A DNA stretch of 64,000 nucleotides from Chthoniobacteraceae bacterium (GTDB taxonomy: Bacteria; Verrucomicrobiota; Verrucomicrobiia; Chthoniobacterales; Chthoniobacteraceae). Below, one piece after another: positions 28,296-37,603 of this stretch. The stretch's first letter is position 1. Each line of letters opens with the position of its first letter. The position numbers and the translations under genes are program-made. The notes beneath the pieces were generated by a model that did not search any database, was not told where the DNA came from, and saw nothing but the letters and a program-made list of their open reading frames with translations. The stretch covers positions 1 to 64,000 of the forward strand of contig CANFTB010000012.1 of NCBI GenBank assembly GCA_947449735.1, given 5' to 3'.

Positions 28296-29663
28296 TCAGA
28301 GAACCGCGGGATCGCCGTACAAAGTGAACCCGGAGCTCCGGGTGATCCGGACGTCAAAAATCTGCCCGATGTGCCGCTGGCCGCCTTCAAGGATCACAAT
28401 CTTGTTGCCCGGCGTGCGCCCCGAAAGACGCTCGGCGTTGTTTCTGCTTGGTCCTTCGCACAAAATTTGGACGTTCGTTCCCACCAGTGCCTCGTTTCGC
28501 TCCTTGGCCATGGTGTCGAACACGGCCAGCAAGTCCTGGTTTCTCGCCTCCTTCACCGACTCCGGCAGCTGTTCCTCCATGGTGGCGGCGGGCGTGTCCT
28601 TGCGCGGCGAGTACCGGAACACAAACGCGTTATCAAACCCGATGCGCTGCACAAACTCCCGGGTGAGGGCGTAATCCTCGTCCGTCTCCCCGGGGAATCC
28701 GACGATGACGTCCGTTGTCAGAGCAATTCCGGGGTTTGCGGCCCGCAAGGCATTTGTGAGCGCCTCGTACTTCGCCGTGGTGTAGCCGCGGTGCATCTGC
28801 TTCAGGAGCCGGTCGGAGCCGGACTGCAGCGGCAAATGAACGTGGGGCATGAGCTTGGGGAGCCGTCCAAACGCCTCCACCAGGTCGGGCTTGAACCCGA
28901 TGGGATGCGGGGACGTGAACCGGATGCGGTCGATGCCCTCGACGGCGTGCACCGCCTCCAGAAGCTGCACGAAGGGGCTGATGCCGTTCACCTTCTCAAA
29001 CTCGTGCCGGCCGTACAGGTTGACGATCTGCCCCAGCAGCGTGACTTCGCGGACCCCCTTCTGTGCCAGGTCCTCCACCTCGCGGATGATCTCGGAAATC
29101 TTGCGGGAACGCTCGGCCCCGCGGGTGCTGGGAACGATGCAGAAGGTGCAGTGCATGTTGCAGCCCTGCATGATGGAGACGAAAGCCGTGCACTGGCGCT
29201 CCTCGAGGACGTGCTCGCGGATGGTTTCCTGGGAACCGGGCTCCTCCCCGGTGTCGACGATGGAAAACCGGGGTTCGTCCATGAGGGAATCCCTGAGGGC
29301 CCTGCGGCGGGAGACGAGTTCCTCCACGTAGTCGGCCACTTTATGGAATTTCTGGGTGCCGACAACGAGGTCGACGTGCCCGATATCGCGCACGAGCTCC
29401 GCGCCGCGGCTCTGCGCCATGCAGCCGAGGAAGCCGAACACCATCTCGGGTTTCCCCGCCCGCAAACGGGAGAGCATGCCCATTTTGCCGATGGCCTTCT
29501 GCTCGGCCATGTCCCTGACGCTGCATGTGTTGAGAAGGACGACATCGGCGTCTGCCTCGGTGTCAGCGAGGGTGTAGCCGCGGCTGGTGAGGTCGCGTAA
29601 CACCTGTTCGGAGTCGCGCTCGTTCATCTGGCAGCCGTAGGTTTTAAGGAAGACTTTGGGCAT
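28296..29663 (-). CDS. miaB: tRNA-2-methylthio-N6-dimethylallyladenosine synthase MiaB
   Basis: A 455-residue radical SAM methylthiotransferase. The N-terminal UPF0004 domain carries the three auxiliary-cluster cysteines ([10 protein letters not shown] with C11, [17 protein letters not shown]). The radical SAM motif is CNMHCTFC, followed by [12 protein letters not shown], and a C-terminal TRAM domain is present. It converts i6A37 to ms2i6A37 in tRNA. The start at 29663 gives [12 protein letters not shown], the normal MiaB start. It is divergent from fabF and convergent with the M3 peptidase; the 280-bp convergent gap at 28016-28295 shows nothing I can name. Confidence 0.96.
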   Translation of the reverse strand: MPKVFLKTYGCQMNERDSEQVLRDLTSRGYTLADTEADADVVLLNTCSVRDMAEQKAIGKMGMLSRLRAGKPEMVFGFLGCMAQSRGAELVRDIGHVDLVVGTQKFHKVADYVEELVSRRRALRDSLMDEPRFSIVDTGEEPGSQETIREHVLEERQCTAFVSIMQGCNMHCTFCIVPSTRGAERSRKISEIIREVEDLAQKGVREVTLLGQIVNLYGRHEFEKVNGISPFVQLLEAVHAVEGIDRIRFTSPHPIGFKPDLVEAFGRLPKLMPHVHLPLQSGSDRLLKQMHRGYTTAKYEALTNALRAANPGIALTTDVIVGFPGETDEDYALTREFVQRIGFDNAFVFRYSPRKDTPAATMEEQLPESVKEARNQDLLAVFDTMAKERNEALVGTNVQILCEGPSRNNAERLSGRTPGNKIVILEGGQRHIGQIFDVRITRSSGFTLYGDPAVL

Positions 29664-29808
29664 GGCGGAGTGGGGTAAAGATTGTGGAGGGATCGGAAGG
29701 CAAAGTCGACTTCTGAAGCGGCGGAGGCAGAAAGAGGCGGCGTTTGGCTGCACTTTGGGTTTGCATCACAGCGTTCCCACAGGGAGTTTGGTCAGCTCGA
29801 CTTTATCT

Positions 29809-31059
29809 ATGAGTGAACCGCGCAGAGTTGTGATTACCGGCATGGGGGTTGTCAGTCCCGTGGGATCTGACCTTAAGACCTTTTGGGACAATCTTACCAA
29901 CGGCCGGAGCGGCATTGGAAAGGTGACCCTGTTCGATGTGACCGCGTACGACTGCCAGATCGCCGGCGAAGTGAAGGGGTTCGAACCGGCCGCCTGGTTC
30001 AAGCTTCCCAAGGACGCCAAACGGGCAGACCGCTTCTCCCAGCTCGGAATGGCCGCCGCAAAGCTCGCCATGGCCGACGCCGGACTGGAGGGCGCCCCCG
30101 AGGATCCCGAGCGTTTCGGAGTCATTATCGGCTCCGGCATCGGTGGGCTGAAATCGCTGGAAGACCAGCACACAAATTTGATCACCAAGGGACCGGGGCG
30201 CATTTCGCCGATGATGATCCCGATGATGATCTCCAATATGGCCAGCGGCCTGGTTTCTATGGAATTCGGTCTTCAGGGGCCAAACTTCGCACCGGTTTCC
30301 GCCTGCGCAACCTCTGCGCACGCCATCGGAGAAGCCTGGCGCATGATCCGCGACGGGGACGCCGACGCGTTCCTCGCCGGCGGTTCCGAGGCGGCGATCG
30401 TCCCGCTCGGCATCGGCGGCTTTGGCGCGATGCGGGCCCTCTCGACACGGAACGACGAACCCGAGCGCGCCTCCCGCCCCTTTGACAAGGACCGGGACGG
30501 CTTCGTGATGGGCGAAGGCGCAGGCGTCGTGGTGCTAGAAAGCCTCGAACACGCCACCCGCCGCGGCGCGAAGATTTACGGCGAAGTGATCGGATACGGC
30601 CTGACCGCCGACGCCTACCACATGACTTCGCCCCCCGAAAACGGCCAGGGCGCCCAGCGCTGCATGCGGATGGCGCTCAAAAAGGCCGGCATCACGCCCG
30701 AGCAGGTGGACTACGTGAACGCCCACGGCACCTCGACCCCCGTCGGGGACTTGTGCGAAGTGCGCGCGGTGAAGGCAGTCTTCGGCGACCACGCCAAAAA
30801 GATTTCGATTTCATCCACGAAATCCATGACCGGCCACCTCCTCGGCGCCGCCGGCGCTGTGGAAAGCATCGCCTGCACCCTGGCCATCAACAACGGCATC
30901 ATTCCGCCCACGATCAACCTCGACAACCCCGAGGACGAGTGCGACCTCGACTTCACCGCCCACACGGCGAAGGAGCGCAAAGTCTCCATCGCTTTGAACA
31001 ACAGCTTCGGCTTCGGCGGCCACAACGCCTCCCTCGTCCTGCGGTCCTTCCAGCCCTAA
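29809..31059 (+). CDS. fabF: beta-ketoacyl-ACP synthase II FabF
   Basis: A 416-residue condensing enzyme of fatty acid elongation. Active-site Cys lies in [14 protein letters not shown] (near 166), the two catalytic histidines in [12 protein letters not shown] (near 305) and [12 protein letters not shown] (near 341), giving the Cys-His-His triad. The C-terminus ends [15 protein letters not shown]. Starts at 29809 with [17 protein letters not shown], the family N-terminus. No acpP or fabG is adjacent, so it stands alone here, between miaB and cysI. Confidence 0.96.
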   Translation: MSEPRRVVITGMGVVSPVGSDLKTFWDNLTNGRSGIGKVTLFDVTAYDCQIAGEVKGFEPAAWFKLPKDAKRADRFSQLGMAAAKLAMADAGLEGAPEDPERFGVIIGSGIGGLKSLEDQHTNLITKGPGRISPMMIPMMISNMASGLVSMEFGLQGPNFAPVSACATSAHAIGEAWRMIRDGDADAFLAGGSEAAIVPLGIGGFGAMRALSTRNDEPERASRPFDKDRDGFVMGEGAGVVVLESLEHATRRGAKIYGEVIGYGLTADAYHMTSPPENGQGAQRCMRMALKKAGITPEQVDYVNAHGTSTPVGDLCEVRAVKAVFGDHAKKISISSTKSMTGHLLGAAGAVESIACTLAINNGIIPPTINLDNPEDECDLDFTAHTAKERKVSIALNNSFGFGGHNASLVLRSFQP

Positions 31060-31115
31060 GCATCCCGGCGCAGCCCGACGGCAACGAAAACTCAAACCTC
31101 TCTGACACCCTTCAA

Positions 31116-32828
31116 ATGAACTCAGATTCCTCGGCTCCCAAGCCCCTCGCTGCGAACGAAAACATCAAAGCCGCCTCCCACCTGCTGAGAGGCACCCTCG
31201 TCGCAGATCTTCAGGACACCTCGACCGGAGCCATCAGCGAGGACAACAGCCAGCTCACCAAATTCCACGGCCTCTATCTGCAGGACGACCGCGACCTGCG
31301 CAACGCCCTTAAAAAGGAAGGCAAGGAAAAGGCGTTCTCTTTCATGCTCCGCGTCCGCCTCCCCGGCGGCGTCGCGTCCCCCGCGCAGTGGCTCGTGCTG
31401 GACACGCTGGCCGGCGAACTCGCCAGTCCTTCGCTGCGCCTCACCACCCGCCAGACCTTCCAGTTCCACGGAATCCTCAAGGGCAACGTCAAACCGCTCG
31501 TCCAGACGATGCACCAGGCGCTGCTCGACTCCATCGCAGCCTGCGGCGATGTGAACCGCAACGTCATGGCGCCGCCGAACCCGGAGCAGTCCGCGGTTCT
31601 CGCCCAAGTTTACAACGACGCGCGCTCCTGGAGCGAGTTCGCCCTTCCGAAGACCCGCGCCTACCACGAGATCTGGCTGGACGACGAACTCGTCGCCGGC
31701 GGCGAAGAGCAGGAGCCCATGTACGGGCCGACCTACCTGCCCCGCAAGTTTAAGACCGGCTTCGTGGTTCCTCCCTCCAACGACGTCGACGTCTTCTCGC
31801 AGGACCTCGGCTACATCGCCATCCTCGAGGGCGGGAAACTCGCCGGGTACAACGTGACCGTCGGCGGCGGCCTCGGCATGAGCCACGGCAACGCCGAAAC
31901 CTTCCCCCGCCTCGCGGACGTCCTCGGGTTCATCACCCCCGAACACGTCAATGTCGTGGGCCAGGCCGTGCTCACCACCCAGCGCGATCACGGCGACCGC
32001 ACCAACCGCAAACACGCCCGTCTCAAGTACACCATCGAGGACCGCGGCATCGAGTGGTTCAAGGCGCAGGTCGAGGAGCGTTCCGGGGTGAAATTCGGCC
32101 CCGCTCGCGCCGCCCATTTCACCACCATCGAAGACCCGCACGGCTGGCACGAGTGCGCCGACGGCACCTCCTTCTACGGCCTGCACATTCTCAGCGGCCG
32201 CATCAAGGACGAGGCCGGCTGGCCGATGAAAACCGCCCTGCGCGAAATCGCCGAGATCCACACGGGCGACTTCCGTCTGACTCCTTCGCAAAACGTCACC
32301 ATTTCCGGAGTCACCGCCGAGCAGAAGCCAAAGATCGAGGCGATCCTGGCCAAGCACGGCCTGCACAAGGAAAACGAGCGTTCGCGCCTGCGCTTGAACG
32401 CGATGTCCTGCGTCGCCCTTCCCACCTGCGGCCTCGCACTCTCCGAGAGCGAGCGCATCCTGCCAAAGCTCCTCGGCATGCTGGAACCGATCTTCGCATC
32501 CGCGGGCCTGAGCGGCGACGCCGTCAGCCTTCGCGTAACCGGTTGCCCGAACGGGTGCGCCCGCCCTTACCTGGCCGAGATCGGCCTCGTCGGACGCGCG
32601 CCCAACAAGTACGCGCTCTACCTCGGAGCGAAGTACAACGGCGAACGCCTGAACCGCCTCGCGGCCCCCAGCCTCACGCTTGAGGACACGGTCAAGCACC
32701 TCGAACCGGTGATCCTGCGCTACGGCAAAGAGCGCCATGCCGGTGAAGGTTTCGGCGACTTCTGCGACCGCGCGATCCTTCCCGCAGACGCCACCTTCCA
32801 CAGCGTCGGCACCGTCGCCACAGCCTAA
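31116..32828 (+). CDS. cysI: sulfite reductase hemoprotein subunit (CysI-type siroheme/4Fe-4S)
   Basis: A 570-residue siroheme-[4Fe-4S] reductase. Two ferredoxin-like nitrite/sulfite reductase half domains alternate with the siroheme domains. Cluster cysteines are in CVALPTC (about 432 and 438) and TGCPNGC (about 477 and 481), the spacing and context of CysI rather than NirA. LRLTTRQTFQFHGILKGN (early) and LTPSQNVTISGV are siroheme-binding strands. It reduces sulfite to sulfide using electrons from a flavoprotein or ferredoxin; no cysJ is adjacent. A siroheme decarboxylase-like gene lies two genes downstream. Confidence 0.92.
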   Translation: MNSDSSAPKPLAANENIKAASHLLRGTLVADLQDTSTGAISEDNSQLTKFHGLYLQDDRDLRNALKKEGKEKAFSFMLRVRLPGGVASPAQWLVLDTLAGELASPSLRLTTRQTFQFHGILKGNVKPLVQTMHQALLDSIAACGDVNRNVMAPPNPEQSAVLAQVYNDARSWSEFALPKTRAYHEIWLDDELVAGGEEQEPMYGPTYLPRKFKTGFVVPPSNDVDVFSQDLGYIAILEGGKLAGYNVTVGGGLGMSHGNAETFPRLADVLGFITPEHVNVVGQAVLTTQRDHGDRTNRKHARLKYTIEDRGIEWFKAQVEERSGVKFGPARAAHFTTIEDPHGWHECADGTSFYGLHILSGRIKDEAGWPMKTALREIAEIHTGDFRLTPSQNVTISGVTAEQKPKIEAILAKHGLHKENERSRLRLNAMSCVALPTCGLALSESERILPKLLGMLEPIFASAGLSGDAVSLRVTGCPNGCARPYLAEIGLVGRAPNKYALYLGAKYNGERLNRLAAPSLTLEDTVKHLEPVILRYGKERHAGEGFGDFCDRAILPADATFHSVGTVATA

Positions 32829-32845
32829 AGCAACCCTCTCAAACT

Positions 32846-32880
32846 CCCGGCCGCCGGCCTCCGAAAGGGCCCCGGCCGGG
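32846..32880 (+). terminator. GC-rich hairpin between cysI and proS, possible terminator
   Basis: cccggcc at 32846-32852 pairs with ggccggg at 32874-32880, and the GC-rich 21-nt loop can itself pair. It is followed only by ttctctgcgttt, so a classical T tract is missing. It may attenuate or terminate transcription after cysI. Confidence 0.35.
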
Positions 32881-32907
32881 TTCTCTGCGTTTACCCAACT
32901 TCCAGCC

Positions 32908-34446
32908 ATGAGCCAGCCCGCCTCCGCCATCACCCCGAACCGCGCCACGGATTTTGCCGAATGGTACCAGCAGGTCGTCCGCGCCGCGGAGCTTGCCGAA
33001 CCCTCCGACGTCCGCGGGTGCATGGTCATCAAGCCCTGGGGGTACGGTCTTTGGGAAAACATCCAGCACACGCTGGACGGCATGTTCAAGGCCACCGGCC
33101 ACAAGAACGCCTACTTTCCGCTCTTCATCCCCCTCTCCTACCTGGCCAAGGAAGCCGAACACGTGGACGGTTTTGCCAAGGAATGCGCCGTCGTCACCCA
33201 CCACCGCCTCGAAACGGGACCGGACGGCAATCTGCGCCCCGCCCCGAGTTCGCAGTTGGCGGAGCCGCTCGTCATCCGCCCCACCAGCGAGACCATCATC
33301 GGCGCAACCTACGCCAAATGGGTGCAGAGCTACCGCGACCTCCCCATTCTCATCAACCAGTGGGCGAACGTCGTGCGCTGGGAAATGCGGCCCCGCGTGT
33401 TTTTGAGAACCGCTGAGTTCCTGTGGCAGGAAGGCCACACGGCCCACGAGACGGAGGCAGAGGCGGTGGAAGAAACGGAGAAAATGCTGGGCGTCTACGA
33501 GACGTTCGCACGCGAGCACCTCGCGCTGCCCGTCTACACCGGCGAGAAGAGCGCCGGCGAACGCTTCCCCGGCGCCGTGCAAACTCTTTGTATCGAGGCC
33601 ATGGTGCAGGACCGCAAGGCAGTGCAAGCCGGCACCTCGCATTTCCTCGGCCAGAACTTCGCCAAGGCCAGCGACATCAAGTTCCTCTCCCGCACCAACA
33701 CCCAGGAGTTCGCCTGGACGACGAGCTGGGGCGTGAGCACGCGCCTCATCGGCACGCTCATCATGGCCCACGGCGACGACGACGGCGTCATCCTGCCCCC
33801 GCGCGTAGCCACCTCGCACATCGTGATCCTGCCCGTGGTCCCGAAGGAAGACACACGCGCCGCCGTTTTGGACGCCGCCTACGCACTCGCCGCCAAGCTG
33901 CGCGAAGTTCGCTACCACGGCGAACCGCTGCGCGTCGAAGTCGACGCCCGCGATCTCAACGGCGGAGCCAAGAACTGGGAATGGATCAAGAAGGGCGCCC
34001 CACTGCGCGTCGAAATCGGACCGCGCGATCTGGAAAAAGGCTCCGTTGCGGTGGCCCGCCGCGACCGTCCGCACAAGGAAAAGAGCTTCCCCTCCAACAC
34101 CGAGTTTCTGGAAACCGTGCCGTCCATCCTGGACGACATCCAAGCGACGCTGCTCGCACGCGCCACGGAATACCGCGACCAGAACACCGTGCGCATCGAC
34201 ACCAAGGAGGAGTTCTACGCCTTCTTCACCCCGAAGAGCGCCGACAAACCCGAGATTCACGGCGGCTTCGCCCTCGCCCATTGGAACGGCTCGGCGGAGG
34301 TCGAGGCTAAGATCAAGGAGGACTTGAAGGTCACCATCAGGTGTATCCCCACCCCAGGCCAGATTCCCGGCGCCGAAGAACCCGGCCGCTGTGTCATCAC
34401 GGGCGAACCCAGCGCGCGCCGCGTGCTCTTCGCCAAGTCATACTAA
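32908..34446 (+). CDS. proS: prolyl-tRNA synthetase, archaeal/eukaryal-type (ProS type 3)
   Basis: A 512-residue class II synthetase. Motif 2 is RWEMRPRVFLRTAEFLWQEGHT (in two parts). The class II core includes CMVIKPWGYGLWENIQ and PTSETIIGATYAKW, and motif 3 lies in the GTLIMAHGDDDGVILPPRVA region. It lacks the bacterial editing insertion domain between motifs 2 and 3, and has the C-terminal extension (about 410-512, CIPTPGQIPGAEEPGRC ending in Tyr), typical of the eukaryotic-like form. Charges tRNA-Pro. Start at 32908 (MSQPASAITPN). Confidence 0.95.
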   Translation: MSQPASAITPNRATDFAEWYQQVVRAAELAEPSDVRGCMVIKPWGYGLWENIQHTLDGMFKATGHKNAYFPLFIPLSYLAKEAEHVDGFAKECAVVTHHRLETGPDGNLRPAPSSQLAEPLVIRPTSETIIGATYAKWVQSYRDLPILINQWANVVRWEMRPRVFLRTAEFLWQEGHTAHETEAEAVEETEKMLGVYETFAREHLALPVYTGEKSAGERFPGAVQTLCIEAMVQDRKAVQAGTSHFLGQNFAKASDIKFLSRTNTQEFAWTTSWGVSTRLIGTLIMAHGDDDGVILPPRVATSHIVILPVVPKEDTRAAVLDAAYALAAKLREVRYHGEPLRVEVDARDLNGGAKNWEWIKKGAPLRVEIGPRDLEKGSVAVARRDRPHKEKSFPSNTEFLETVPSILDDIQATLLARATEYRDQNTVRIDTKEEFYAFFTPKSADKPEIHGGFALAHWNGSAEVEAKIKEDLKVTIRCIPTPGQIPGAEEPGRCVITGEPSARRVLFAKSY

Positions 34447-34537
34447 ACCGCCCTGCCGCCGGACCGACCCGACTCGTTTTCTGTTTCGGGCGAACGCCGG
34501 CGCACTCCCCCCTTCCCTCCGCTATTCCCCACCAATC

Positions 34538-35656
34538 ATGAGCGCCTTTTCCGTCGAACACACCGACCCCGTGAACTCCCAGATCCTCGCGATCTCGGAG
34601 GACAAGATCCAGGGCTTCGTCCGCGAACCGTTTGCCGAAGTCGCCCGCCTCTCCGGCGTGGACCTCGACACCGTCCATGCGCGCATTCGCGGGATGCTCG
34701 AGGCCGGAACGATCCGCCGCGTCCGCCAGACCCTGATCGCCCCCAACCTCGCCGACGGGGCGCTCGTCGCGTGGCGTGTTTCCGAAGACAAGCTCAACAG
34801 CGCCTTCGACTTCATGTTCCAGCAGGACCCGTTCAGCGGGCACGTCGTCGTGCGGTCCACCGACCAGCAGACGCCCGGCTCCGAGTACCGCCTCTGGACA
34901 ACGCTCAAGGTGCCGGTCGGCACCTCAATGGACGAGCACGCCCGGGTTTTGATGCGCCACACGGGCTGCGAAAAGTACAAACTCATGCCGGCGCGCGGGA
35001 TTTTCGCGCTCGGCGTCGGGCACGTCCGCCGCAAGACCATCGAGCCCGGCGACCGCATTGAAAAGCCTGCGCAGATGATGCCCGTCCACAACGTGAAGCT
35101 CACCGACCTGGAATGGCGGGCGCTTCTGGAATTGAAGCGTGAGTTTGAACCTTCAGAGATCGCCGCCAACCCCTGGGCGCCCCGCGCCGCGGCGGCAGGA
35201 GTGTCGCTGGACGAATTTTTCCAAATCGCCGAAAGCCTGCAGTCGCGCAAGGTCATCGGCCGCTTCTCGACCTTCCTCGAACACGTGAAACCCTCGCAGA
35301 CCGGGGTGCGCGTGACGCGCTTCAACGCCCTCTTCCACTGGGCCGTCCCCGCGGGACGCGAAGTGGAGGCCGGCGGCGAAGTCGGCCGCCACGAGATCCT
35401 CACGCACTGCTACTGGCGCGAAGGAGGCCCCGACTTCAAAAACGTGAACATCATGTCCGTCGCCCACGGCACCGACAAGGGCCGGGTGCTCGAGCACAAG
35501 GCGGCCATCGACGCGCACCTCGAAAGCTGCGGAATCCCGGTCGCCTACACGAACGTGTTCTGGGGTGGACGCAGTGAAATCAAGCCCTCGGAAATCTCGC
35601 CGCTCATCCACCGCGAATGGCTCGCCCGCATGCAGGCCGCCGCGCCCCAGGCCTGA
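34538..35656 (+). CDS. tandem AsnC/Lrp-type siroheme decarboxylase-like protein (AhbA/AhbB-like)
   Basis: A 372-residue protein of two similar halves. Each half has a winged-helix segment (about 20-62, EVARLSGVDLDTVHARIRGM; and about 190-245, AAAAGVSLDEFFQIAESLQS) followed by an AsnC-like alpha/beta region. The second half contains ILTHCYWREGG and FKNVNIMSVAHG, which resemble the 'SHCYxR...YNLFTMIH' pattern of AhbA/AhbB and NirD/L/G/H siroheme decarboxylases. Those enzymes convert siroheme to didecarbosiroheme in alternative heme or heme d1 synthesis, usually as two separate subunits of about 150-180 residues. A plain Lrp-type regulator is the alternative. It starts 92 bp after proS. Confidence 0.7.
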   Translation: MSAFSVEHTDPVNSQILAISEDKIQGFVREPFAEVARLSGVDLDTVHARIRGMLEAGTIRRVRQTLIAPNLADGALVAWRVSEDKLNSAFDFMFQQDPFSGHVVVRSTDQQTPGSEYRLWTTLKVPVGTSMDEHARVLMRHTGCEKYKLMPARGIFALGVGHVRRKTIEPGDRIEKPAQMMPVHNVKLTDLEWRALLELKREFEPSEIAANPWAPRAAAAGVSLDEFFQIAESLQSRKVIGRFSTFLEHVKPSQTGVRVTRFNALFHWAVPAGREVEAGGEVGRHEILTHCYWREGGPDFKNVNIMSVAHGTDKGRVLEHKAAIDAHLESCGIPVAYTNVFWGGRSEIKPSEISPLIHREWLARMQAAAPQA

Positions 35657-35695
35657 GCCCGCAGGACAGCCTAGGGTCCGCCACCCCGTAACGCT

Positions 35696-36355
35696 TTGTT
35701 TGAAAACCTGCGGTTTCTAGACGATCCGGAGCCACGGGATCCGTTTTTGCAGATGGCTGTCGACGAGGCCCTGCTGGAAACCAGCGCGCTTCCGCTTCTG
35801 CGCGTGTACCGCTGGGACAGGCCGAACGTGTCGGTGGGCTATTTTGAAAAGATCGCGGAGGCGCGCTCTCAGCACCCGGGGCAGTTGCTCGTCAGGCGCT
35901 GGACGGGCGGCGGCACGGTCGTCCACGGTTCGGACGCGCCTTACTCGCTCATCGTTCCGCGGGGCGAGCCGTTTGCAGCGGTGCGCCCGGGCGAGTCCTA
36001 CCGGCGCATCCACGGAATCCTCGCCACAGTGCTCAGAAGCGCGGTTCCGTCGGTGGCGCTGGCGGCGGCCGACGCGCCGAAGGTTTCCTCCGCCTGTTTT
36101 GAAAATCCGGTGGCGGACGACTTGATGGCCGACGGTTGCAAGATCGCGGGGGCCGGCCAGCGCCGGACGAGGGCGGGAATGCTGCATCAGGGCAGCCTGC
36201 AGTTGGGGTCGGCGGAATTCCGGGAAGCCCGCGAATTTGCAGACCAGCTCTCCGTCCGGGTGTCGGCACTCGCGCTTGCGGACCACGAACTGGCGCGGGC
36301 GAACGTTCTTGCGGATGCCCGGTACCGCACGACGGAGTGGTTGGACCTGCGTTGA
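35696..36355 (+). CDS. lipoate-protein ligase A-like protein (BPL/LPL family)
   Basis: A 219-residue protein with the lipoate ligase fold. MAVDEALLET is the usual helix-1 motif (residues 20-29), RRWTGGGTVVH (67-77) is the nucleotide loop, and DDLMADGCKIAGAGQRR carries the probable catalytic lysine K149. LHQGSLQLG follows as in LplA. It has no C-terminal LplA accessory domain, like LipM/LipL and shorter ligases. The likely start is a TTG at 35696, because the family N-terminus (LRFLDDPEPRD) begins just after it. Attaches or transfers lipoyl/octanoyl groups to carrier lysines. Confidence 0.82.
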   Translation: MFENLRFLDDPEPRDPFLQMAVDEALLETSALPLLRVYRWDRPNVSVGYFEKIAEARSQHPGQLLVRRWTGGGTVVHGSDAPYSLIVPRGEPFAAVRPGESYRRIHGILATVLRSAVPSVALAAADAPKVSSACFENPVADDLMADGCKIAGAGQRRTRAGMLHQGSLQLGSAEFREAREFADQLSVRVSALALADHELARANVLADARYRTTEWLDLR

Positions 36356-36481
36356 GCGGCGCGGTTCGCCGGGCGGACACTTCATCTTCCTGAAGCGCCA
36401 ACCCGGCGTCTTTGCAGGTCATTTCCAGAGCTCTGGGGGCACCCAAGTTACTTGGCCCTACGCATGTCTCCACCTTTAAAG

Positions 36482-36518
36482 TTCCACTTCAAACTTTGGT
36501 TTCAGGCACGAAGTGGAA
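36482..36518. promoter_or_regulatory. 9-bp inverted repeat upstream of the redox operon
   Basis: ttccacttc at 36482-36490 and its exact reverse complement gaagtggaa at 36510-36518 are separated by 19 bp, in a non-coding stretch 78 bp upstream of the polyprenyl synthase start. An 8-bp palindrome ctttaaag (36474-36481) abuts the left arm. The arms are about 28 bp apart centre to centre, roughly three helical turns, which would suit a dimeric or looping regulator. No T tract follows, so it is unlikely to be a terminator. Confidence 0.5.
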
Positions 36519-36595
36519 AACAGATATTCCTTTGAACTAAACGCTGTATCGTTAGGTCTGAACACGTGCGGTGTTTTACCTCACCGCGTTTCTCA

Positions 36596-37603
36596 ATGCA
36601 CCGTCTCCGCTTCCATTCTCAGGCGCTCAGCCCGGTGCTTTCAGCACTTCCGCCTGTTTTAGAAACACCTCATGAAATCCCGTCGTCTCAAGAAAGGGAC
36701 GCCCGACTGCTGCGCGGTGCCCTTCTCAAGGAGGCTCCCCTTCACCGCGGTCTGGAGTTTAGTTTGGGAAAGGTCCTCTCGGCAGCCGTCACCAATACAG
36801 GGTCGCTTTTAAGGGCGCAAATAGCGCTGGTTTTGGGACGGGCACTCGGGGAAACCGAGCCGCAGGCGCTGAAGTTTGCCTGCGCAGTCGAGTACTTCCA
36901 CATCGCCTCTCTGCTTTTGGACGACCTGCCCCAAATGGACGACGCCCGGGAAAGGCGGGGACAGGTGTGCCTCCACTTGTTGCACGGTGAAAACGCCGTC
37001 CTCCTGGGGGCGCTGGCGCTGATCACACGAGGATACGCGCTGGTGGGCGAGTCCGGAGCGGGCGCTTCCGAGAAGTCGAGGAACGCCTTGAACGGCCTTT
37101 TGGAGAGCTGCCTTGGAACACGGGGAGTCCTCAACGGACAGGCGTTCGACCTCAAATTTAGCGACACCCTCGCGCCGAAGCGGAGTTCCGCCACCGTTGC
37201 CCTGCGAAAAACCGTGCCACTCCTCCTGCTCTCGCTGCTGGGCCCGGCGCTGATCGCCGGGGCGTCCGAAGAGCAGTTCATGGGACTGAGACGGTTGGGA
37301 ATTTACTGGGGCCTCGCCTATCAGGGACTCGATGACCTGCGGGATGTGCTGGAAAATCCTCACACCAGCGGAAAAACCTCTGAGCAGGACACCTTGCTCG
37401 GGCGTCCCAGCATGGTGCGACAACTGGGCGTGGAGGGATCTCAACGCTCACTTGCAAGACTGATGGAGCTTGCGAATCAATCGCTGGCGAAGCTCGTCTC
37501 GGACACCCCGGCGCTGGGGGTGCTTTCTGATTTCCAAGGGCTGTTCAAGGAGAGAGTCCAGCGGCTGGTTCCCTGCGTTTCACAATCATGCCCGCCTTCC
37601 TAA
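36596..37603 (+). CDS. polyprenyl (farnesyl/geranylgeranyl) diphosphate synthase
   Basis: A 335-residue trans-isoprenyl diphosphate synthase. The first aspartate-rich motif is DDLPQMDD (109-116) and the second is LDDLRD (near 245-250). The lysine/arginine pocket lies around residues 116-121 (RERRGQ). The protein condenses IPP with allylic diphosphates; chain length is not predictable by eye. I take the ATG at 36596 rather than the in-frame GTG at 36566. The 3' end overlaps the next gene by 16 bp, so it is the first gene of a tight operon that also codes for an oxidase-like protein. It could supply quinone side chains, farnesyl for heme O, or carrier lipid. Confidence 0.88.
   Translation: MHRLRFHSQALSPVLSALPPVLETPHEIPSSQERDARLLRGALLKEAPLHRGLEFSLGKVLSAAVTNTGSLLRAQIALVLGRALGETEPQALKFACAVEYFHIASLLLDDLPQMDDARERRGQVCLHLLHGENAVLLGALALITRGYALVGESGAGASEKSRNALNGLLESCLGTRGVLNGQAFDLKFSDTLAPKRSSATVALRKTVPLLLLSLLGPALIAGASEEQFMGLRRLGIYWGLAYQGLDDLRDVLENPHTSGKTSEQDTLLGRPSMVRQLGVEGSQRSLARLMELANQSLAKLVSDTPALGVLSDFQGLFKERVQRLVPCVSQSCPPS

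Noticed and set aside
28371..29600. A 409-residue open frame on the plus strand over miaB
   Set aside because: Shadow of miaB; Leu/His/Gly-rich with no domain, whereas the minus-strand frame has all MiaB cysteines.
31122..33104. A 660-residue open frame on the minus strand across cysI and proS
   Set aside because: It is antisense to two well-supported genes, has no recognisable motif, and its composition is that of a shadow frame in high-GC coding sequence.
34538..35656. A simple Lrp/AsnC transcription regulator
   Set aside because: The protein is about twice the usual length with two similar units and carries THCYWRE and VNIMSVAHG patterns of siroheme decarboxylases; a regulatory role is kept only as an alternative.
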